A DNA stretch of 64,000 nt, from positions 254,501 to 318,500 of the forward strand of contig JACVTC010000021.1 of assembly GCA_016946835.1 (NCBI GenBank). The letters are read 5' to 3'. Positions 23,968 through 35,929 of this stretch are shown here, piece by piece (positions within the stretch are counted from its first letter, which is position 1; each line of letters starts with the position of its first letter). Origin of the DNA: Neocallimastix lanati (nom. inval.) (taxonomy: Eukaryota > Neocallimastigomycota > Neocallimastigomycetes > Neocallimastigales > Neocallimastigaceae). Below the pieces are notes generated by a model. The model saw only the letters and a program-made list of their open reading frames with translations. It was not told the origin of the DNA and did no database searches. A program made the translations under genes and the position numbers.

Positions 23968-24408
23968 TTATAAATCATCATCTTCTTCTTCTTCCATTTC
24001 TTCAATATCATCATCATTATCTTCTTCTGAAGCAATAGCACCGTCAAATGCAACATTTTCCTCTTCAGCTATGTGTTTACAATGACTCATTCCCCAATTT
24101 TCAGGAAGAGAACAATCAATAGCTAAAGCACAAGTAACAAAAAGTCTATTTTCTGGAAGAGAACAATCTATTGTAAGAGACGAAGAACCTTGATCAGTGA
24201 CTTCTTCATCATTAAGAACAACTATTGTAGGAATAGAAATTGGATTAACTGATCTATACTTAACAACTGTTGATTTGACATCATTATCGTCATCATTAAT
24301 TTTTATTGATGAACCTACATTAGTAGGCTTACTCATGATTTCAGAAATGAATAAAGCTAAAACGAATAAGCAAATCTTCAAAATTTTCTTTGACATTTTT
24401 GTTATCAT
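23968..24408 (-). CDS. Small secreted acidic protein with duplicated Cys motif
   Basis: A 146-residue protein, ATG at 24408-24406. A second in-frame Met lies at residue 5. An N-terminal hydrophobic stretch (KILKICLFVLALFI) is a likely signal peptide with cleavage near residue 25. The middle has two tandem units, TIDCSLPENRLFVTC and AIDCSLPENWGMSHC, each with a Cys pair about 12 apart and the shared core IDCSLPEN. The last 30 residues are almost all Glu and Asp. No known family is recognised. Two intramolecular disulfides, or cross-links, are plausible in a secreted protein. It has no nearby gene with a functional link. Expression is untested, but the open frame, signal peptide and repeat unit make it credible. 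Confidence 0.7.
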   Translation of the reverse strand: MITKMSKKILKICLFVLALFISEIMSKPTNVGSSIKINDDDNDVKSTVVKYRSVNPISIPTIVVLNDEEVTDQGSSSLTIDCSLPENRLFVTCALAIDCSLPENWGMSHCKHIAEEENVAFDGAIASEEDNDDDIEEMEEEEDDDL

Positions 24409-25937
24409 TTATTTTATTTTATTTAAAAAAAAATAGTAATAATTAAAGTAAAATAATTATTTAATTTATTAACAATATTAACAATTTCGAAATATTATAT
24501 CCAAATATTATTTTTATTTTTCAATCTGATTTTGTTATTATCTAATAAAACTAAAATAATATTAAATGAAATATTTAAAATATTAAAAATATTTTAAAAT
24601 TTTTATTTCAATTAATATTAAAATTATATCTGCTTTTATGTTAAAGTATTTTTTATATTTGATATTTTATTTTAAATATATAAAATATATATTCTTTAAA
24701 GTATAAAAAATTAAGAATAAAATAAAAAAAATATAAAAAATAAAGAAAATTATTCAATATTTATATTATACAAATTTTTAATAAATAATTTCGTACTACT
24801 TAATATTTATATTAATTAATACCAATGATTAATATAAATATTTATCCATCATTAATATATATATTTATTTATTAAATAATTTTTAAATAAAAAAAAAAAA
24901 TAACTTTTTTTCATATAATATTGAATTACTTACTATAAATAGATTTTCATGAGAAGCTACTTCTCTGGAAAAATATTAAAATTTTACATTGTACCTTAAT
25001 ATTATTATTTATAATATTATTTGTATACCCATAAACATTAATATATATAATATATATATTAATGTTTATAGGTTTTTTAAATATAAATAAATTCATATGA
25101 ACTATTTAAAAATATAAATAAAAATATTAATAAAAGATTCATATAAATAAATATATAGTCATATAACAGAATAATCTAAATAATAATAAAGAAATTGATT
25201 TATAATCTAATTAAATAAAATATATATATATATATAATAAAAAATAAAATAAAAAGTATTAACATACTAATATAATATAAACCTTGTAATATTTCATTTT
25301 AATTTTATTTTATTAGATTTAACCATATATAAATTATTTAATATATTATTTAAAAATAAATATTTTTTATTATTTTATGATATTATTTAGAAAGAGTTAT
25401 TTTATTACAAAAAAAATAAAATAAAATAATAATAATAATAATAATAAAATAATAATAATAATAATAATAATAAAATAATAATAATAATAATAATAATAAA
25501 ATAATAATAATAATAATATTTATATTAATAATGATAATAATGAAATTATTTTTTTTATTACAAGAAATATTATATATATATAAATAATTACTATTAAAAT
25601 ATTAATTTTAATAGTAAATAAATATAAAAAAAAACCTTTATACTGATTATAAATTTGTCTTAAAAAGATTTTTATTACTTAATTAGTGACACAAAAGTTT
25701 TAATAATAAAAAATCAAAATTTACAAGTAAGTTTTAATAGTAAAAAATTAAAATTTACTATTAAGAAAATGATTTTTATGAATATTTCAAATAAAAAAAA
25801 AATTATAATTATATTTATTATCTTATAATATTTTTATGTAACACAATATTTATATTAAAAAATTGTATTACATGAAATTATAAAATGAAGAATAAAGATT
25901 TGCTATTAAATTTAGTAACAAAAATTTAAAATAATAA

Positions 25938-25968
<31 letters not shown>

Positions 25969-26319
25969 AAAAAAATAATTATAATAATAAAAAATTATAA
26001 TAATAAAATAATAATTATAATAATAAAATAATAATTATAATAATAAAATAATAATTATAATAATAAAATAATAATTATAATAATAAAATAATAATAATAA
26101 AATAATAATTATAATAATAAAATAATAATTATAATAATAAAATAATAATTATAATAATAAAATAATAATAATAATAAAATAATAATTATAATAATAAAAT
26201 AATAATTATAATAATAAAATAATAATTATAATAAAATAATAATAATTATAATAATAATAATAATAACAAAGTAATAATAAAATAATACATCAATAATAAT
26301 AATAATAATAAATAATAAT

Positions 26320-26350
<31 letters not shown>

Positions 26351-28003
26351 TAATAATAATAATTAACAATAATAATTAATAATAATAATAATAATAATTA
26401 ATAATAATAATAATTAATAATAATAAAATAATAATAATTATAATAATAAAATAATTATAATAATAAAATAATAATTATAACAATAAAATAATAATTATAA
26501 TAAAATAATAATAATTATAATAATAATAATAATAAAAATATATTTTTATTAAAATTGTATACATTAATTTTTATGTATTAGTGATATTAAGTATGTTTTT
26601 TATTAAATATTTTAATTATATAACATAACACAATTTTTTAATATAAAATTTAAGTTACATAAAATGAAGATTAAAGATTTGTTATTAAATTTAGTAACAA
26701 AAATTTAAAAAATAATAATAAAAATATTAATAAATAATAATAAATAAATAATAATAACAATAATCATAATAAAAAAATAATAAAAAATAATAATAAAAAA
26801 TAATAATAATAAAATAATAATAAAATGATAGTTATAATAATAGTAATAATAATAATAATAAAAAATATATAGTTTTATTAAAATTGTGTACATTAATATT
26901 TTACGTATTAATGATAAATAATTTTTTTTTTTAAAATTTTAAATCATAATTAAATATATATTGAAATAAAAAAAAAAATGAACTACTTAAATATATAGTA
27001 CATAAATTATATATTATATATTCTTATTATTTTTGTTATACTTATTATATATATAAATTTTATAATCTTATATAAATATTAATTTTATTGGTGAATATTT
27101 ACTGTGAAATATTCCATTTCATTTTTATATAATTATATATAACTTAAATTATTATATTATTTGAATTTAAATTTTAATTTCTTAATGAAATAAAACTTTT
27201 TTTTTTTTTTGTTTTTGTTTTTCTATATAAACATCAATAAAGAATTTATATATTGCATCTTAAACATTTAATTAATATAAAATATTTATATATAAAATTA
27301 ATAGGATTAATTATTTTAATATCATATTGCCTTTCTGTTATATTTTATTTTAAATATTTAATAAAAAATAATCATAGAAATCATTCCTATATTAATTTAA
27401 TTATTAAAATATATAAAGATATATAAAGATATATATAAAGCTCAATAAATTGTAATATGTTTTTCAATTAAATACTTATAAATAAATTAATTCATTCATT
27501 ATTATTATTCTTTTTTATTAAAAGTACTTCTTTCATTTATAAATATTTTATACTATTTATCACTTCATTTTCCATTTTTTTACTTTATATTAAATTATTT
27601 GTTTTAATAATATCAAATTTTCATAAAAAAAATAATAAATAAATATTATTTAAAAATTAAAATCTAAAAGTTTAAACTCTTTTTCAATTTTTTTATACAC
27701 CTACTTTTTAAATAATACATATATATATTTTATCTTTTTTTTTTTTTATTTTTATATTTTATTTTTTTAGATTTTTTTAATTAATTATATTTAAGATATA
27801 TTTATCATTCATACATATTACAATTTCAAATCATTTTAACTTTTTTTTTTCTTATTTATCATTTTATTTCTATAATTACTTATTTAAATGTTTCAAAATT
27901 AAAACAATAAATTATTTATAAACTATAGAAATAAATTCATTATTATTTTTTTTATATAGATTTATATTTAATATTTATTCAATATTTATTTATTAATATC
28001 TAT
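24409..28003. other. 3.6 kb AT-rich spacer dominated by AAT microsatellites
   Basis: No gene is seen. Holds extended (AAT)n and AATAATAATTATAATAAT arrays between about 25420 and 26870, which are part of a larger duplication listed separately. The right end carries the 3' untranslated region of the minus-strand GH48 gene. Confidence 0.65.
25840..26925. repeat. Direct duplication whose centres are AAT/ATT microsatellites
   Basis: The left flank of each unit (about 25840-25935 and 26625-26715) shares AAATTTAGTAACAAAAATTT and an AACACAATATTT-like start. The right flank of each (about 26536-26590 and 26862-26920) shares TTTTATTAAAATTGT followed by TACATTAATTTTTATGTATT or a close variant. The microsatellite core is about 600 bp in the first unit and about 150 bp in the second. 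Confidence 0.7.
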
Positions 28004-30283
28004 TTAACAACTGGTTGGCATACCACACCAGTCATTGTTTTCAACACCCCAATCACCATCATTATCGCTGTAGTAAACAGTGGAACATGAAGAACAGCAC
28101 TTGTAACCTTGGCTGGTAATAGCTTCTGGACAAACTGGTCCAGCGGCTCCACCACAACCACACCATTCATTGTTTTCAACACCCCAGTCACCATCACCAT
28201 CAGTGTAAACAACTTCACAGTTAGCTGAACAGCACTTGTAACCTTGGTTAGTGATAGCTGCTGAACACTTTCCTGGTTTTGGCTTTGGACCTGGTCCTGG
28301 ATTTACACGACCTCCAACCTTGGATGGAATATCGTAAATGGAGATAAGACCGTTAGCAACCATAATTTCAGTTTGACCCCAGAATCTGTGGTAAGTGAAT
28401 CTTGGAGCGGAACCACCGTTGAGGAAGTCTTCGACTTGAGCCCAATCTGGATCTTCCTTGTACTTTGGACGAATATCAATGAACTTAACACCACTTCTGA
28501 TGTTGGCACCTTGAGCATTCTTACCAGTCCAACCAGATGGAATGTAAACATCTTCGTTGAATTTAATGTAATCTTCACGAGCTTCTTCAACTGCATAACC
28601 AAGATCATCCCTGTAGTTTTCCATAGCATCCATAACATCAAGAACAAGTTGAAGACCTTCAGTATCTTCATCCTTTAAGGAGACCCACATTAAAGCCTTG
28701 ATCATAGAAGCAATGGAACCAAGATCAGTACCTTCAGAAGAAACGGTACCATGAAGGGAGGCGTTAAGACCACTCTTGTTGAAGTTGGAGGACTTCCATT
28801 CATCTGGGTTACCAGTCCAGGCTAAGTTGGTAGCATGGACAATTTCACCACCGTTAACACGAGTGTTTTTCTTAATCCATTTAGCCCATTCTTGACAAAC
28901 CTTACCAGCCTTTTCGTTACCGGAAAGGTAGTAAAGGGAACAGACACGTTCCATACCCCAACCTTGCATACCAGTCCAGTTGTTGGATGGTGGGTCGTGG
29001 TAAACTGGTTGCCAGTCATAGTACATACCATAGAAGGTGGTAATGTCACTTGGTGGTTGAGCGTAGTGTCCTTGCCATGAGTTGGTGGCACCACCAGCAA
29101 TACAACCTTCAGCAGATTGTAACCATCTGAATAATTCCAATTGACGATCAAGGGAAGTAGACCAATCCTTAACAGCAGTGGAACCCTTTGGCTTGAAAGC
29201 AGATTGAGTAGAAAGAATCCAGGCGGCTAATGGGTTTTGGTAACCACTGTGAGTGTGGGATGAACTAATTCTCCAGGCCCAGTCACCTTGTAAACCTCCA
29301 CCCCAAGCGAAGTACCATGAGATAAGGTAGTGAGCAGAGTTCTTACCAGAACCAGCTGCACATTGTTGATATCCAATACAGTTACCAATCTTCTTGAAGT
29401 ATTTATCATAGTGAGAGTAACGTAAGTAGTCACCAAGCTTAGCGGCCTTAGAAGCAACAGAAGAAAGATCAACACCATCTTCATCAGCCCAAAGCCAACC
29501 GAAGTAAGCAGCTTGAATAGCACGAGCATCAGCATCTGGAGCAGCAGTGTATCTCCATTGCTTAGCATAGGAGTTATCACCAGTGAAAAGATCTAAGAAA
29601 CCGTTACGACCACCCCACTTCATGGCTTCCCAACATGGATGTGGAACAGTTTTCCAAGCAGATTCGGAAGCACCACGTTGGAAGGTGTTAATGAAGGATG
29701 GCTTAGACTTACCATCACCTTGTTGACCATAACCGTACCAGTTATCACCATCAATAATCCAGTGCATAGCATAGATATCCCAAGTACCATAGGCTTGTTG
29801 AAGTTCCTTAGCAATTGGATCTTGACCAACAATACCGTCTTGGAAGACAAGTTGAGCTGGATAGTTTTCGATATCATCATCTTCTGGAGCATAAGTAGCA
29901 GGAGAGGAAGCATTGTACTTACTATTACCTGGTTGGTTCTTGCTGTCTGGAATAAGATGCTTTTCTAAGTAACTCCAGGCAGTTTCGACACCATCGTAAT
30001 TACCAGTAAGCTTACCATTAACAGCTTCTAACCATACCCAGAAGGAGTAAGTTTCAGATACAGATTCGTGACCGTGATCTGGAGCTTCAACCATCATTGT
30101 TTCAATGGAGTGGTATGGAACTTTTTCTGGTGAGAAGTATTCAGAATTATAGTTACCATTACCTGTAACGATATTGTAGTGTTCAATAGCACGTTCACCA
30201 TATTCGTTGGCACGCTTCTTCATTGGAGCGGCTAAAACAGTAGTAGCACCGATAAGAGCAATAGCAGATCTAATAGATGGCAT
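28004..30283 (-). CDS. GH48 cellulase with two C-terminal fungal dockerins, copy A
   Basis: A 759-residue secreted enzyme, ATG at 30283-30281, no intron. Signal peptide about 1-19 (ending TVLAAP), then a possible Kex-type KKR site (22-24). The GH48 catalytic domain spans about 25-656: E66 and E77 in [13 protein letters not shown] match E44 and E55 of clostridial Cel48F, E77 being the proposed acid. A Pro/Gly/Lys linker (about 657-672) leads to two dockerins of 37 residues (673-709 and 718-754; each with GYKCC, WGVEN and WCG). GH48 enzymes are processive cellobiohydrolases and are usually major cellulosome components; the family is mainly bacterial, so transfer from a bacterium is the accepted explanation in gut fungi. 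It is a mirror image of the gene at 32763-35042. Codons are far richer in C and G than nearby genes, which suggests high expression. Confidence 0.97.
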   Translation of the reverse strand: MPSIRSAIALIGATTVLAAPMKKRANEYGERAIEHYNIVTGNGNYNSEYFSPEKVPYHSIETMMVEAPDHGHESVSETYSFWVWLEAVNGKLTGNYDGVETAWSYLEKHLIPDSKNQPGNSKYNASSPATYAPEDDDIENYPAQLVFQDGIVGQDPIAKELQQAYGTWDIYAMHWIIDGDNWYGYGQQGDGKSKPSFINTFQRGASESAWKTVPHPCWEAMKWGGRNGFLDLFTGDNSYAKQWRYTAAPDADARAIQAAYFGWLWADEDGVDLSSVASKAAKLGDYLRYSHYDKYFKKIGNCIGYQQCAAGSGKNSAHYLISWYFAWGGGLQGDWAWRISSSHTHSGYQNPLAAWILSTQSAFKPKGSTAVKDWSTSLDRQLELFRWLQSAEGCIAGGATNSWQGHYAQPPSDITTFYGMYYDWQPVYHDPPSNNWTGMQGWGMERVCSLYYLSGNEKAGKVCQEWAKWIKKNTRVNGGEIVHATNLAWTGNPDEWKSSNFNKSGLNASLHGTVSSEGTDLGSIASMIKALMWVSLKDEDTEGLQLVLDVMDAMENYRDDLGYAVEEAREDYIKFNEDVYIPSGWTGKNAQGANIRSGVKFIDIRPKYKEDPDWAQVEDFLNGGSAPRFTYHRFWGQTEIMVANGLISIYDIPSKVGGRVNPGPGPKPKPGKCSAAITNQGYKCCSANCEVVYTDGDGDWGVENNEWCGCGGAAGPVCPEAITSQGYKCCSSCSTVYYSDNDGDWGVENNDWCGMPTSC

Positions 30284-30392
30284 TTTTTTTATTTTTGATA
30301 TTTCAAATATTAATAATAATTTAAATTTAATAATAAAAAATAATTTTTATTTTATTTTTATTTTTTTTTTTTTATAAATATTAAACAATTTC

Positions 30393-30430
30393 AAAAAGTT
30401 TGTTCCAGCAAACTAGATATTTTATTTAAA
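30393..30430 (-). promoter_or_regulatory. Conserved upstream box of GH48 copy A
   Basis: About 110-145 bases upstream of the ATG. Read toward the gene it is AAAATATCTAGTTTGCTGGA then ACAAACTTTTT. It is conserved almost perfectly with the box upstream of copy B at the same distance, while the bases around it have drifted. It contains the inverted repeat AGTTTG-CTGGAA-CAAACT. It could be a regulator site or a transcribed leader element; inference. Confidence 0.55.
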
Positions 30431-31304
30431 AATATCGATAATTTAAAAAAAAATAAAAAAACAATGAATAAAAATGAAAAAAATAAAAAGGAAAAATTTT
30501 GACAATTTATAGTAACTTGTAAAAGAATCTATCTAATATATAAAAATAGTTAAAAACTTAATAAAAATAAAATTTTTTATTAATAAACTTAATTTTATAA
30601 TAAAATTCTAAAAAGATAATGGTATATTTTTGAAACATTTTCAATTTTTTTTAATATAAATTTAATATTATCTTATAATGCGTATTAAGAATTAAAAATG
30701 ATTTATATATATAAATATTAATATGGAGTTTTAAATATATAAAGTTTAAATGTTTTCTTTTAAAACTTAATAAATATATTAAAATAATAATAAAAAAAAT
30801 ATAATATTTAAAATTGTAAATTAAAATTTAATAAATAAAAAATAAATTAATGCTAAATAAATAAATACTAAATAGATAAAAAAAATATTTGAATAAATGT
30901 AAAATAAATGAATAAAAAAAATAAATGAATAAAAAAAATAAATGAATAAAAAAAATAAAATGAATAAAAAAAATAAAATGAATAAAAAAAATAAAATGAA
31001 TAAAAAAAATAAAATGAATAAAAATATTACATAATGAAATACTTAATAATTTTTAATTAAAAATTATCTATTTCAAAATATGAATAAGCAATGAATTTTT
31101 ATTTTTTTTTTTTTTTTTTGTATAATTTATTATTCAGTGGAAAATAAAAATAATAAAGTAATAATACTTTCATTATTATAAAAATTTATAAATAATTATT
31201 AAATATTTAATTGGAAAAATTTTTATAAAAATTTTATACTAATATCAAATATTTTTATTGGATTAGCACATATGTATTTTTTTCTTTCTCTTTATTTTTT
31301 TTTT

Positions 31305-31475
31305 TAAGTTCTCAGTAATAATATATATGTCAGAGCACCAATGCTGAATATTCAGCAGGGACATTATTTGCTTCTGAGAAAAAGCAAAAGAAAGTATTGT
31401 GACTACCTCAATATTTCTACTGCCCCTGAGAGAGGGGCTGAAACCAAGGGCTTGTACAAACCAGAAATTAAAATA
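31305..31475. other. Structured GC-richer island, candidate ncRNA or SINE
   Basis: About 170 bases that stand out sharply from the surrounding A/T. Seen directly: a perfect 16-bp palindrome TGCTGAATATTCAGCA (about 31342-31357), a hairpin GCCCCT-GAGAG-AGGGGC (about 31422-31438), a hairpin TGCTT...AAGCA (about 31368-31386), and a long-range pair TTCTCAG (about 31310) with CTGAGAA (about 31374). No open frame. Plus-strand reading ends in an A-rich stretch; minus-strand reading also ends in an A-run, as in a retroposed element. No snRNA, snoRNA, tRNA, RNase P or SRP signature was recognised with confidence. Confidence 0.5.
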
Positions 31476-32614
31476 AAAAAATAAAAAAAAATAAAAATAT
31501 ATATATATATATGTATATACAGTAAATCAAATTATTCATGAAAAAAATATAATAATATATTTTATATTAAAAATTCTAATAAATTAAAGTTTATCCAATA
31601 GAATTATTAAGAGAAGATTTTAATCACAACAAAAGAAAATGTGTTTTTAATGAATGGAAAATAATTTTAAAAATATTTTTAAAATAAATTAAAAAGCACT
31701 TTAAAATAAAACCTTAAATCATATATAATTAATTAAATTCTAAATATTAAAAAATTTTAATATCTTTTCAATCCCTATAATATTAAAACTATAATATTAA
31801 AACAGAAACCATATTTATTTAAATTTTATAAAACATAAAAATATTAAAATGTTTCAAAAATATTTAAGAGATATCACCTTAATTATTTTAAAGTATTTTA
31901 ATAAATATTACAAACAAAGCCAAACTTTAAAAAAAATAATGAAAATAATTATTTAAAAAATTTCACATTAAAATATTTATAAAGATCTTTTTTTTTTTTT
32001 TTTATAAAATAGAGAAAATATATATATTTTATATAATTAAAATTTATATATATATCAAATTCAAATATTTCATATATTTTTAAATATAAAAGTAGTATTA
32101 TATTATTTATTATTTATATAGTCATTAATATTCAATATATATATATATATATATTTTTAATTTTTATTTTATTTTAAATATATAAGATATATATTTTTTA
32201 TTTATCATTATTAAGAATATTAATTAATTATTAATAAAAATTTAATTTAAAAAATTGATATTATAATTAAATATTTATGATATTTATGACAATACTATGT
32301 AATTTTTTTTTAATGTATTATTAAAATTTAACCAATTAAAGAAAAAAAGAAATGATTTTCATTTTAAAAATCTCCTTTAAAAAAAAAAAAAAGAAAAAAG
32401 AAAAAAAAAAAAAAAAGTGACCAATTATAATATTAAATTATAAAAAATTTAATTTAAAAGTTAATAAATTTACTTAATATTAAAGTTTTATAAAATTTTT
32501 CGTTTTATCTTTTAAATATTTTTATATATTAGATATAGTTATTTTCAAATTACTATAAATTGTCAAAATTTTTCTTTTTTTTTTTTTTTTTTTGTATTTA
32601 TATATCAGTATTTC

Positions 32615-32652
32615 TAAATAAAATATCTAGTTTGCTGGAACAAACTTTTTAA
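32615..32652 (+). promoter_or_regulatory. Conserved upstream box of GH48 copy B
   Basis: Counterpart of the box at 30393-30430, about 113-145 bases upstream of the ATG at 32763: AAAATATCTAGTTTGCTGGA then ACAAACTTTTT, with inverted repeat AGTTTG/CAAACT. A further conserved piece, CTATAAATTGTCAAAATTTT, lies about 50-60 bases farther upstream on both sides. Confidence 0.55.
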
Positions 32653-32762
32653 AATTATTTTTAATATTTATAAAAAAAATAAAATAAAAATAAAATAAAA
32701 ATTATTTTTTATTATTAAATTTAAATTATTATTAATATTTGAAATATCAAAAATAAAAAAAA

Positions 32763-35042
32763 ATGCCATCTATTAGATCTGCTATTGCTCTTATCGGTGC
32801 TACTACTGTTTTAGCCGCTCCAATGAAGAAGCGTGCCAATGAATATGGTGAACGTGCTATTGAACACTACAATATCGTTACAGGTAACGGTAATTATAAT
32901 TCTGAATACTTCTCACCAGAAAAAGTTCCATACCACTCCATTGAAACAATGATGGTTGAAGCTCCAGATCACGGTCACGAATCTGTATCTGAAACTTACT
33001 CCTTCTGGGTATGGTTAGAAGCTGTTAATGGTAAGCTTACTGGTAATTACGATGGTGTCGAAACTGCCTGGAGTTACTTAGAAAAGCATCTTATTCCAGA
33101 CAGCAAGAACCAACCAGGTAATAGTAAGTACAATGCTTCCTCTCCTGCTACTTATGCTCCAGAAGATGATGATATCGAAAACTATCCAGCTCAACTTGTC
33201 TTCCAAGACGGTATTGTTGGTCAAGATCCAATTGCTAAGGAACTTCAACAAGCCTATGGTACTTGGGATATCTATGCTATGCACTGGATTATTGATGGTG
33301 ATAACTGGTACGGTTATGGTCAACAAGGTGATGGTAAGTCTAAGCCATCCTTCATTAACACCTTCCAACGTGGTGCTTCCGAATCTGCTTGGAAAACTGT
33401 TCCACATCCATGTTGGGAAGCCATGAAGTGGGGTGGTCATAACGGTTTCTTAGATCTTTTCACTGGTGATAACTCCTATGCTAAGCAATGGAGATACACT
33501 GCTGCTCCAGATGCTGATGCTCGTGCTATTCAAGCTGCTTACTTCGGTTGGCTTTGGGCTGATGAAGATGGTGTTGATCTTTCTTCTGTTGCTTCTAAGG
33601 CCGCTAAGCTTGGTGACTACTTACGTTACTCTCACTATGATAAATACTTCAAGAAGATTGGTAACTGTATTGGATATCAACAATGTGCAGCTGGTTCTGG
33701 TAAGAACTCTGCTCACTACCTTATCTCATGGTACTTCGCTTGGGGTGGAGGTTTACAAGGTGACTGGGCCTGGAGAATTAGTTCATCCCACACTCACAGT
33801 GGTTACCAAAACCCATTAGCCGCCTGGATTCTTTCTACTCAATCTGCTTTCAAGCCAAAGGGTTCCACTGCTGTTAAGGATTGGTCTACTTCCCTTGATC
33901 GTCAATTGGAATTATTCAGATGGTTACAATCTGCTGAAGGTTGTATTGCTGGTGGTGCCACCAACTCATGGCAAGGACACTACGCTCAACCACCAAGTGA
34001 CATTACCACCTTCTATGGTATGTACTATGACTGGCAACCAGTTTACCACGACCCACCATCCAACAACTGGACTGGTATGCAAGGTTGGGGTATGGAACGT
34101 GTCTGTTCCCTTTACTACCTTTCCGGTAACGAAAAGGCTGGTAAGGTTTGTCAAGAATGGGCTAAATGGATTAAGAAAAACACTCGTGTTAACGGTGGTG
34201 AAATTGTCCATGCTACCAACTTAGCCTGGACTGGTAACCCAGATGAATGGAAGTCCTCCAACTTCAACAAGAGTGGTCTTAACGCCTCCCTTCATGGTAC
34301 CGTTTCTTCTGAAGGTACTGATCTTGGTTCCATTGCTTCTATGATCAAGGCTTTAATGTGGGTCTCCTTAAAGGATGAAGATACTGAAGGTCTTCAACTT
34401 GTTCTTGATGTTATGGATGCTATGGAAAACTACAGGGATGATCTTGGTTATGCAGTTGAAGAAGCTCGTGAAGATTACATTAAATTCAACGAAGATGTTT
34501 ACATTCCATCTGGTTGGACTGGTAAGAATGCTCAAGGTGCCAACATCAGAAGTGGTGTTAAGTTCATTGATATTCGTCCAAAGTACAAGGAAGATCCAGA
34601 TTGGGCTCAAGTCGAAGACTTCCTCAACGGTGGTTCCGCTCCAAGATTCACTTACCACAGATTCTGGGGTCAAACTGAAATTATGGTTGCTAACGGTCTC
34701 ATCTCTATTTACGATGTTCCATCCAAGGTTGGAGGTCATATAAATCCAGGACCAGGTCCAAAGCCAAAACCAGGAAAGTGTTCAGCAGCTATCACTAATC
34801 AAGGTTACAAGTGCTGTTCAGCTAACTGTGAAGTTGTTTACACTGATGGTGATGGTGACTGGGGTGTTGAAAACAATGAATGGTGTGGTTGTGGTGGAGC
34901 CGCTGGACCAGTTTGTCCAGAAGCTATTACCAACCAAGGTTACAAGTGCTGTTCTTCATGTTCCACTGTTTACTACAGCGATAATGATGGTGATTGGGGT
35001 GTTGAAAACAATGACTGGTGTGGTATGCCAACCAGTTGTTAA
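32763..35042 (+). CDS. GH48 cellulase with two C-terminal fungal dockerins, copy B
   Basis: A 759-residue protein with the same architecture as copy A: signal peptide, GH48 domain with E66 and E77, Pro/Gly/Lys linker, two dockerins (673-709 and 718-754). Only five residues differ from copy A: Arg to His in WGG(R/H)NG, Ile to Val in YD(I/V)PSK, Arg-Val to His-Ile at the linker start, and Ser to Asn in AIT(S/N)QGY. Nucleotide differences spotted are concentrated in the last 350 bases, including a few silent ones. All catalytic and dockerin residues are kept, so both copies should be active. The coding regions are far more alike than their flanks. The pair is transcribed divergently. Confidence 0.97.
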   Translation: MPSIRSAIALIGATTVLAAPMKKRANEYGERAIEHYNIVTGNGNYNSEYFSPEKVPYHSIETMMVEAPDHGHESVSETYSFWVWLEAVNGKLTGNYDGVETAWSYLEKHLIPDSKNQPGNSKYNASSPATYAPEDDDIENYPAQLVFQDGIVGQDPIAKELQQAYGTWDIYAMHWIIDGDNWYGYGQQGDGKSKPSFINTFQRGASESAWKTVPHPCWEAMKWGGHNGFLDLFTGDNSYAKQWRYTAAPDADARAIQAAYFGWLWADEDGVDLSSVASKAAKLGDYLRYSHYDKYFKKIGNCIGYQQCAAGSGKNSAHYLISWYFAWGGGLQGDWAWRISSSHTHSGYQNPLAAWILSTQSAFKPKGSTAVKDWSTSLDRQLELFRWLQSAEGCIAGGATNSWQGHYAQPPSDITTFYGMYYDWQPVYHDPPSNNWTGMQGWGMERVCSLYYLSGNEKAGKVCQEWAKWIKKNTRVNGGEIVHATNLAWTGNPDEWKSSNFNKSGLNASLHGTVSSEGTDLGSIASMIKALMWVSLKDEDTEGLQLVLDVMDAMENYRDDLGYAVEEAREDYIKFNEDVYIPSGWTGKNAQGANIRSGVKFIDIRPKYKEDPDWAQVEDFLNGGSAPRFTYHRFWGQTEIMVANGLISIYDVPSKVGGHINPGPGPKPKPGKCSAAITNQGYKCCSANCEVVYTDGDGDWGVENNEWCGCGGAAGPVCPEAITNQGYKCCSSCSTVYYSDNDGDWGVENNDWCGMPTSC

Positions 35043-35454
35043 ATAGATATTAATAAATAATAATTAAACATTGAATAGATATTAAAAAAGATTAATTAAA
35101 AATAAAATTAATAATAAATAATAAAAATAAATAGTAATACATTGAAATAAATTGTAAAATAAATAATGATTATAAGAAATAATGATAAAAAGAAATATAT
35201 TTTTAAAAATAAAAAAAAATGTTTAAAAGCTTTAAAATTAAAATAATAAATTATTAAAAAGAAAAATAATATAGTAAATTAATGAATTGATAAAAATAAT
35301 TAGATATTATAATCTCCACAAAATAAAAACGAAATAAAAATATAAATAAACTATTAAAATAAAAATAAATTAATTAAAAAAGTTTTGAAGTAATTTGAAA
35401 TTGTAATTTTTTTTAAATTGACAAATTTACATTGAACAGAATTAAACATTTTAT

Positions 35455-35503
<49 letters not shown>

Positions 35504-35873
35504 AATAAAAATTGCGTTGAGTTATTTTATTAAGTGCAAAACAATTTAAAAAGTTTTTAAAATTAAATTATAAATTTAAATAGTAATATATAATCATTTA
35601 ATTTTATAAGTAAACATGAAAGAGTTATTTAGTCTCTGTTACATGACCATATATCACTTCCTTTCTCAATCTAAAAAAAGAAAGAAAAAAAATTTAAATA
35701 TTTAAATGTTTATAATTTTTATTTTTAAATTAATTATTTTGAAATTTAAATTATTATTAACAAGGATCTAATAAAATCAATAATAATAAATAATAAAAAT
35801 AATAATAAAAGTTATAATTTAATCAATATTACAAATAGTAATTTTTTTAAAATTTTTCTATAATAATAATAAT

Positions 35874-35904
<31 letters not shown>

Positions 35905-35929
35905 TAGCCTATCATATATAAATTTATAG

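Larger units (their letters stand above)
30284..32762. promoter_or_regulatory. 2.5 kb divergent intergenic region between the two GH48 genes
   Basis: Both GH48 genes are transcribed outward from here. The first 280 bases on each side are recognisably the same sequence in inverted orientation but have diverged by substitutions and indels. The middle is different on the two sides. It contains a (GAATAAAAAAAATAAAAT)n-type array at about 30900-31025 and, at 31305-31475, a structured GC-richer island listed separately. No other gene is seen. Confidence 0.7.

Noticed and set aside
26705-26893. 62-codon minus-strand frame of Tyr/Ile/Asn
   Set aside because: Translation of an AAT microsatellite.
31305-31475. 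Named ncRNA (U3, U6, H/ACA, RNase P or a hammerhead) for the structured island
   Set aside because: Short resemblances exist (AGAGCACC as in U3 box B; an ACA near one end), but no full set of boxes or correct spacing was found.
28303-34743. Many open frames of 80-120 codons on both strands inside the GH48 genes
   Set aside because: They are shadows of the biased codons of the real genes. They appear at the same relative places in both copies, lack independent features and have leucine/threonine-rich nonsense composition.
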